NCBI GenBank assembly: GCA_947650285.1
Contig: CANTFL010001446.1
Span: 795,001-859,000, forward strand
Source: Hyaloperonospora brassicae
Taxonomy: Eukaryota > Oomycota > Peronosporomycetes > Peronosporales > Peronosporaceae
DNA length: 64,000 bases
Reading direction: 5' to 3'
This document shows positions 57,550 to 64,000 of the stretch, piece by piece. How positions within the stretch are numbered: position 1 is the first letter of the stretch; each line of letters begins with the position of its first letter. The position numbers were made by a program, and so were the translations under genes. The notes beneath the pieces are model-generated. The model saw nothing but the letters and a program-made list of their open reading frames with translations, ran no database searches and was not told where the DNA came from.

Positions 57550-59757
57550 ATGGTTTGGTCTCCTACCAAGACGACCGCCGCGCTGTGCGCCCTACTGGCA
57601 GCCGCCGCGTCGCTGCCGTCGCGCGTCGTCGTCGTCTCGGCCGACATGACGTCGCTCGACCATCACCACCACGAAGCGCACGTAGGCGACGTGGACGCAG
57701 CTGCGACCGGTGACGCGCTGCACGCGCGCGATGCAGCGGGACCGACCGACGGGCCGCAGGACGAAGAGGGCGCGCCCGACTACAAGTGGTACTGGCACCA
57801 CGGCGAAGACTCGATGTTCGCGCAGGACAGCGGCGTGTTTACGAACTTCAAGCCGAACGACACGGACCAGACGTGCTCGCAAGACACGCACGCGACGCCG
57901 TTCAACAAACAGGTGCGGGGCGTGAACCTCGGCGGGTGGCTCGTGCTCGAGCCGTGGATCACGCCGACGCTGTTCTACCAGTTCCTCAACACGCAGCAGC
58001 GGTACGGCGACAAGGCGCCCGAGAAGACGGCCATGGACATGTACACGTTCTGCACGGCGCTCGGGAAAGAAGAAGCGAACCGCCAGCTGCGCATCCACTA
58101 CGACCGGTGGGTCACGGAGAAGGACATTGCTGCGCTCGCGGAAGCCGGCATCAACTCGCTGCGAGTGCCCGTGGGCGACTGGATGTTCAACCCGTACGAG
58201 CCGTTCGCTGGCTGCACAACTGGCGCCGTTGAAGCGCTCGACCGCGTGGCGGACCTCGCGCTCAAGTACAACATGGACATTCTGCTGGACATCCACGGCC
58301 TCATTGGCTCGCAGAACGGCTTTGACAACAGCGGCAAGTCCACGGCCGTCAAGTGGACGTCCATTGCGAGCACGCAGCCCGTGGGCACAACGACGTTTGA
58401 GCACTGGCCGATCCGTCAGGCCGAGTGGGCCGGTACGTTTGACGTGGAGAACCACAACTACACGAGCATCAACTACGCGAACCTCAACCACTCGATCGTG
58501 ACGGTCGAAGCCATCATCAATCGATACAAGGGCCACGAAGCCATCATGGGGCTTGAGCCCGTGAATGAACCGTGGGAGCTCACGCCCATCAAAGTGCTCA
58601 AGGAGTACTACTGGAAGTCGTACAAACGTGTCAAGGTGCTTGCCCCGTCGTGGAAGTTTGTCATCCACGACTCGTTCCGGTTCGGGTTGCCGTTGTGGGC
58701 AGACTTTCTGCACGGGTGTCCCGACATCGCCATGGACACGCACATTTACCAGGCGTGGAATCCGCCTGGCACGATGGCTGACTTTAACTCGAACGCTTGC
58801 CAGCAAAAGTACGTCATCAGCAAGATGGAAAACGCCTTGATGCCCGTGATCGTCGGCGAGTGGTCAGTCGGTACTGACAATTGCGCCATGTGGCTGAACG
58901 GCTTCAACGACAATTTGCCGGGCTTCCCGAAAGTCCAATGCCACATGATAGACTGCCCAGTGAACAGCACGTATCTCGGGGAAGGGTTCCCGGGCACTCC
59001 GCTGGACACGACCAAGCCCATCCAGGGACCGTACGGCACGGGCATGTCAGGTCCATCGTTTGGCAAGTGTCCTGTGAACAGTCAGAGCTCTTTCAGCCAG
59101 AAAGACGACGCTGCGTTGACCAGGTCGTTGACGCTGAAGAAGCTGAATGGTTTCGCTGTGGGCCACGGATGGTACTTCTGGAACTTCAAGACGGAGTTTG
59201 CCACGAAGTGGAGTTTCTTGGACTTGGTCCGCAACGGTGCGTTCCCCAAGAACGTATCGCACTACCACGAAAGCGACGGTGTGCAGTCGGTCTGCGTGAA
59301 GGAAGACGAAGGTGACTTTGTGTGCCGTGCCAAGCGTGGTGTTCAAGAATATGAGCTCAAGAGCGGGCTCGCGTTCGCCTGCAACTTCCCTGACATCGAC
59401 TGCTCGGACATCGAGCAGCGTTTCGACACGCTGGAAGAGCAGTGTGACTGGGCGTTCGACCAGTACTGGCACTACAATCGCGAGAAAGGTGCGACTTGCG
59501 ATTTCGGCGGTGCTGGTCACCTGTTGAACGTGCCAGGCACGGCGGCTTCGAAGCATCCGTCTTCCCCGACGTCTCAGAAGCTCAAGGCGCAGCAGCCAGA
59601 CGACTCGTCGATGCCCGTGGCCAAGTGGGGTTTTGCAGCCATCATGGGCGTCGTTGCCCTCGCCCTGATTGTGGTTGGCGGTGCAGCCTTTGCCGTGATG
59701 CGCTGGCGTCAGCAGCGTGCGCGTCGCGAGTACTCGCCCATCGCTGGTCGTTCGTAG
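57550..59757 (+). CDS. Membrane-anchored GH5 exo-1,3-beta-glucanase, paralogue B
   Basis: 735 residues with the same architecture as paralogue A. There is an N-terminal signal (CALLAAAASLPSRVVVVSA) and a His/Asp-rich propeptide-like stretch (DHHHHEAHVGDVD). The GH5 domain has acid/base Glu340 in GLEPVNEPWE and nucleophile Glu437 in VIVGEWSVGTDNC. A cysteine-rich CDWAFDQYW ... CDFGGAGHLLNV segment follows, then a membrane span (AAIMGVVALALIVVGGAAFAV) and a tail ending REYSPIAGRS. A stretch of about 435 bp in the catalytic domain is nearly identical to paralogue A while the flanks are clearly diverged. The EYSP motif just inside the membrane is kept in both, hinting at a sorting or binding role. 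Confidence 0.95.
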   Translation: MVWSPTKTTAALCALLAAAASLPSRVVVVSADMTSLDHHHHEAHVGDVDAAATGDALHARDAAGPTDGPQDEEGAPDYKWYWHHGEDSMFAQDSGVFTNFKPNDTDQTCSQDTHATPFNKQVRGVNLGGWLVLEPWITPTLFYQFLNTQQRYGDKAPEKTAMDMYTFCTALGKEEANRQLRIHYDRWVTEKDIAALAEAGINSLRVPVGDWMFNPYEPFAGCTTGAVEALDRVADLALKYNMDILLDIHGLIGSQNGFDNSGKSTAVKWTSIASTQPVGTTTFEHWPIRQAEWAGTFDVENHNYTSINYANLNHSIVTVEAIINRYKGHEAIMGLEPVNEPWELTPIKVLKEYYWKSYKRVKVLAPSWKFVIHDSFRFGLPLWADFLHGCPDIAMDTHIYQAWNPPGTMADFNSNACQQKYVISKMENALMPVIVGEWSVGTDNCAMWLNGFNDNLPGFPKVQCHMIDCPVNSTYLGEGFPGTPLDTTKPIQGPYGTGMSGPSFGKCPVNSQSSFSQKDDAALTRSLTLKKLNGFAVGHGWYFWNFKTEFATKWSFLDLVRNGAFPKNVSHYHESDGVQSVCVKEDEGDFVCRAKRGVQEYELKSGLAFACNFPDIDCSDIEQRFDTLEEQCDWAFDQYWHYNREKGATCDFGGAGHLLNVPGTAASKHPSSPTSQKLKAQQPDDSSMPVAKWGFAAIMGVVALALIVVGGAAFAVMRWRQQRARREYSPIAGRS

Positions 59758-61300
59758 GCCAAATGCGCTGCTGGACGTCTTTTGACACTGAAATGGCGCT
59801 CGCATAATTGAGAAGGACCAGCCGAGAAGAGTGAGTAACGGAGGGGCGTGTAGCGTAAAGCCGTAGAGGTCGTCCATCATGCCAGTAAAGGAACCAATGA
59901 AGTTGAAGGCAAAAGGAGCAGCACTTTTCGATCACCGAAGCGCGCTGCTTCGAGGCAGATCGTTGTACGTGTGTTTGCATTACATGTCTGTCACATTATG
60001 CGATATGCTCGTGTCGTCTGTGTCGTGTCAGATACGAGTACATTGTCACCACCAGATATGCTGCCACGACCTCGATCACACCTTATAATGCAAGCGAGAG
60101 GCAAATGCTGACCCAGAGAGAGAAAAAGGATAGGAACAGCAGAGAGGAGTACCGGACGGAAAACGATGACGTAAAGAGGACGACGCGATGGTCTGAAGGA
60201 GCGGATACGTCAACGAGCGTCAAGCGCAACGATTCGCTGTTACGTGTCGTTGCGATGTGAAGGAGACCCACAAGAGCCAACACGAGAACGAAGACAGTGA
60301 GCTCGCGCTTCGCTTCTTGAGACTACCCGACTACTGCGCCAGGCTCCTCACAAACTTACAGAGACACGCGCGTTCACACTGTATTGCATTGGTTTCTGGA
60401 TCACGCATACCACTCAGTGCCGACTACACTCTGGCAGTGCGTGAAGTTCACTACGAGCTGACAAACCCAACCTGTGACCGCCGACGCGCTGTCGCCGTAT
60501 CGAAGTATGATCCAAAGACGACACGTGTGTACCACAGAAGTTGCTGAGACGACGAAACACGTGCTGCTTCTTGCCAAGGACTTGTTCACGTGGCGTGTCG
60601 ACCTATACGGTCTATGAGTGCTGCTCAGGTACTTGGAGCTTCCACAAGTCGTTGTTCCTCGCGGCCGCATATGACTCTTCCCGGCCTTGACAACATGTGT
60701 GGGTGCACGACGCTATTTTTCTCACTTGAGACAGAGTGCTCGAGTCGTAAGCAAAGGCGTCAAGCAGTGGCTCTGCTGGGTCTTCAGTACCGATAGAATA
60801 ACTGGAAGCTCTGATCTCCGTCCAGAGTTTCCAGTCAACCTCTTACTCATCGCAGGACACAGCTGACCCAACGACGTCATCATCACTTGCTCGGGGGCAA
60901 TGCAGGATGGATCGCTGTTGCACGAAGGTCGTTGAGCTGGACGCACCCGTGTCATTTCTATCAACACACGAACCCCACACCCCCACCGATGCATTTCTAA
61001 AAAAACCCACCACCACGAATCGGCGACACCGAACAACACGAGACAACACGCGACAAGACGAGCAAACGGATTATCCGGAACCACCCAACAATCCATCGAA
61101 CAGTCGACCGATCGTCCAGCGACACAAAACAGCGCCCTGGGCGTCCCACTTCTGTCGCCCCCCACCCATTCCGTCCACGAAATCCATCCGCGAAACGTCA
61201 GCCATTCAATACGTAGCGCCCGCACACGTCGCAGCGCCAGCGCCTCCCGCCGTCCCGACTCACTCTTGCTATCGTCCAGGACGACGTACGCCCACTGCCG
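59758..61300. other. Intergenic region, nothing recognised
   Basis: Short ORFs in both strands (60257-60547 plus, 60401-60670 minus, part of 60722-61411 minus) without family resemblance. The last 300 bp are C/A-rich, typical of a leader or promoter upstream of the helicase gene. Confidence 0.5.
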
Positions 61301-63419
61301 ATGCTCCCGCTCGCTGTGTCTCTCCGTCTCGCCGGCCGCGCTGCGGCCCGCCGCGCTCCGTCCGCCGCCGCGTCTCGCAGTTGGCCCGCGAGCGCTCTGA
61401 CAGCCACTCAAACGGTACAGTCAGTCCAGTGGATGTCGTCGTCTTTGTCGTCTTGTGCTTCTCTCGACTACAGCACCGACAGCGCTGCAGTCGCGACGAG
61501 GCGACGACGACGACGACGACGACGCGTCGCGCTCGACGCCCACCGCTGTGGCGCTGGACAAGGGCTTTGTCGACCAGCAACCGCTCGAGGAGTTCAACCT
61601 GTCGCTCGAGACGCAGCGCAACTTGCACCGCGCGGGTGTGACGCACCTGTTCCCTGTGCAGACGCAGTCGTTCGACGTGATGATGAAGGGCGCGGACATT
61701 ATGGGCCGCTCGAAGACAGGCTCGGGCAAGACGCTGGCGTTCGCCTTGCCAATCATTGAGACGATCGTGGCGAACCGCAAGACGTCGCGCAATCCACAGG
61801 CGCTGGTGCTGCTGCCCACGCGCGAGTTGGCGCAACAAGTGCACGACGAAGTGCACCGCGTGGCGCCGCAGCTCAAGATCGTGAACGTTGTCGGTGGGGT
61901 CTCGTACACCGTGCAGGAGAACCACTTGCGACGGGGCGTCGACATCCTCGTGGGCACGCCGGGCCGCATCATGGACCTGGTGAACAAGGGGTCGCTGTCG
62001 CTGGACGACGTCGACGTGTCCGTGCTGGACGAAGCAGATATGATGCTCAAGTTTGGCTTCCAAGAAGCCGTCGAGACGATTTTGGGCTGGGTGCCGGAAG
62101 GCGGGCAGACTGTCATGTGGTCGGCCACGTTCCCCAAGTGGGTGAGCTCCATGGCCGCCAAGTACCTGAAGACGCCCGTGTCGATCGACCTCGTGGGCGA
62201 CGTGGACAACCAGGTGCCGACTACTGTCACGCACAAGGCGATCAACGCGCCGATGCGCGATCGTATTCAGGTGCTGGAGAACGTGCTGCGGCTGCACGCG
62301 CACGACGGCAAGACGTTGGTGTTCACCGAGACGAAGAAAGAAGCGGACGAGATTGCCAACTCGTTGGCTGGTCAAGACGCGCGGGCGCTGCACGGCGATC
62401 TCTCGCAGGGCATGCGGACGTCGACAATGAACGGCTTTCGCAGCGGCCACGTGAAGACGCTCGTGTGCACGGACATTGCAGCTCGCGGCCTCGACATTGC
62501 CAATGTAGAGCTGGTCGTGCAATACCGTCTGCCGAGCGACAAGGAGAGCTTTGTGCACCGCGCGGGACGCACAGGGCGTGCTGGGCGGTCCGGGACGAAC
62601 ATTGTGTTTTTCGATCGCCGAGACGCTGGCGATGTGCTGGACTTTGAGCGTCGGTACAAGTTCAAGTTCACGCACGCAGCGTCGCCTCGTCCCGAGCAGA
62701 TGATGGAAGGGGCTTTGGAGGACGTGCACAAGCAGTTGGCGTCGCTGCCCAAGGCGAACGCGGAGCTGTTTGAGGAAGCAGCCACGACGATGATTGACGA
62801 GCAAGGACCAGGGGCGCTGAGCGCAGCGCTCGCCCTGCTGTGCGGTTTCGACGCGAAGAAGCTCGTGACGCTCTCGATGCTGACGGGTCGCTTCCGCATG
62901 CAGACCGTGCAAGTGGAAGGCATTGACAGTGCACGCGAACTGAACCGACTGCTGTCGTCGTTCATGGACGAGCGAGTGGATGTGTACCCGGTGGAAGATG
63001 GCAAGCTCGTGTTTGATATCCCGCAAGGACAATTGGGCAAGTTGCAAGAGCATTTGACTGCTGCGTCGCCCGGTGAAGAGGTGACTGTGACAGCAGCTGT
63101 GGAGTTTCCCCGCATGGTGATTGACCGAGCCGACCGCAACAGCACTGGCAGTAGCCGCTTTGGCTCTCGAGGGTTCTCGAAAAACCGATTCGGAGACAAT
63201 CGACGTGATGGAGGAGGCAGCAGTCGCTTTGGAGGCTACCGACGTGACAGTGGCAGCAATTGGAAGCGCAATGACCGCGAAGGTGGCAGCAGCAATTGGA
63301 AACGCAACGACCGCGACAGTGGGTTTCGCCGCAGCAGCAGTCGGGACGCTGACTCGTCGTTCTCGAAAAGCCATTCGTCGTCCCGCAGCAACTTTGGCCG
63401 CTTTACGGAGTCGTGGTAG
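61301..63419 (+). CDS. DEAD-box RNA helicase with probable mitochondrial presequence and RG-type tail
   Basis: ATP-dependent RNA helicase. Exon 1 61301-61414 encodes an Arg/Ala/Ser-rich, acid-free N-terminus (MLPLAVSLRLAGRAAARRAP) like a mitochondrial presequence. The intron 61415-61490 (GTACAG...CTGCAG, 76 bp) joins in phase to exon 2, 61491-63419, for 680 residues. A nearer acceptor at 61473 breaks the frame. After an Asp7 run come the helicase motifs in order: FPVQTQ (Q), SKTGSGKT (I), PTRELAQ (Ia), TPGRI (Ib), LDEADMM (II), SAT (III), LVFTET (IV), TDIAARGLDI (V), HRAGRTGRAGR (VI). A GUCT-like segment follows (LLSSFMDERVDVYP), then an Arg/Gly/Ser-rich tail with NWKRNDR repeats. This resembles plant PMH/RH3 and DDX21. 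The acceptor choice makes the presequence an inference. Confidence 0.9.
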
Positions 63420-64000
63420 AGCTGGCAAGTGTCTGCGTTGGCGAAGCGCGGTGTTCATACGCCATGACTGTATTTTAGATAGGAAGAAGCACAGCTTGCC
63501 GTGCGTCGAGATGCAATGAGCATGTGGCTGTGATTTTTGATTTGAATTCAAGTAGCAATGGGATGTTCCGCCACCGACCACTTCGTAGAGACTCGAACGG
63601 GTGCAGTTCGACGACTCGGTCTGATGATACCTTTTACGTGTTTGGGACTTGGTCACATCAGTTTTGTTGCAACAGGACTCGTGTAGATACGCTACAGCCG
63701 TTACAGGTACACGATGTGAGCTGTTCGACAACGGTATCCCTCGTCGATACTAAACATAGCGGCAACACGCCAACAACAACATGTCATTGACGTCAATGCC
63801 GTTTCTTGCATTGCTGCTACTGCCTGTCACGTGCGTTTGGCCCAATTGTGGTTGTTGTATTGCTACTACGGCAGATCTGCGGGTCGTTCTTTGCAGCTGA
63901 CCACGCGTCTTGTTCCTTTTGTGTGACCATTGAGCTTGTACGTGCGCTGGTCAATACAGCATCAACAAGCTCGCTTATCCACAGTATCAAAGCTCTGCAC
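63420..64000. other. Downstream intergenic sequence, nothing recognised
   Basis: Probable 3' flank of the helicase gene. No ORF with family resemblance up to the window end. Confidence 0.6.

Noticed and set aside
61269..63731. 820-codon minus-strand ORF
   Set aside because: It lies antisense over the DEAD-box helicase, is His/Arg/Val rich as expected from the complement of GC-biased codons, and has no recognisable domain.

Overview
The window looks like nuclear DNA of an oomycete, most likely a Peronosporales plant pathogen (Phytophthora or downy mildew group). The evidence is compact GC-rich genes with few, short (about 76-133 bp) introns, a pair of membrane-anchored GH5 exo-1,3-beta-glucanases, a 481-residue S-adenosylhomocysteinase, and long AT-rich stretches of decayed Mutator-like (MULE) and LTR retrotransposons between gene islands. 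The lineage is inferred; no sequence search was run.

Layout. (1) 1-8828: a direct duplication. A roughly 3.0 kb unit (1-3023, clipped by the window edge) recurs at 5808-8828 with about 2.8 kb between. Each copy carries the same broken signal-peptide gene and the same 233-codon ORF. (2) 8829-15770: transposon graveyard with two unrelated MULE transposase remnants and an LTR-like piece. (3) 15771-19391 and 37722-41050: a large near-identical inverted repeat. Each arm carries a complete, intron-containing ribosomal protein eL29 gene and a divergent clathrin light chain gene. (4) The 18 kb spacer holds a dead Ty1/copia element (21287-30122). That element is interrupted by GC-rich gene-like DNA, which is itself interrupted by a solo LTR. 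The spacer also holds a 3,076-bp MULE (32544-35619) with terminal inverted repeats and a candidate 7-bp target duplication. (5) 41051-44978: unassigned. (6) 44979-51342: gene island with THUMPD1/Tan1, WDR18/Ipi3, a small SNARE, S-adenosylhomocysteinase and the cohesin acetyltransferase Eco1. (7) 54431-59757: tandem exo-1,3-beta-glucanases. (8) 61301-63419: a DEAD-box RNA helicase with a probable organellar presequence.

Most notable system: the MULE at 32544-35619 has the two-gene, inward-facing layout of maize MuDR. One gene is a (now frameshifted) transposase with DDE and SWIM motifs. The other is a split, intron-containing gene whose exons read as a CG-1 DNA-binding domain, the domain of CAMTA transcription factors. 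I do not know of a CG-1 domain described as MULE cargo or as a second MULE gene.

How the genes relate: the island genes are housekeeping functions (tRNA acetylation adaptor, ribosome assembly, vesicle fusion, methyl cycle, sister-chromatid cohesion, organellar RNA metabolism) with short shared upstream regions: THUMPD1/WDR18 161 bp, eL29/clathrin light chain 351 bp, SAHH/Eco1 432 bp. Nothing suggests operons. The glucanases act at the cell surface on beta-1,3-glucan.
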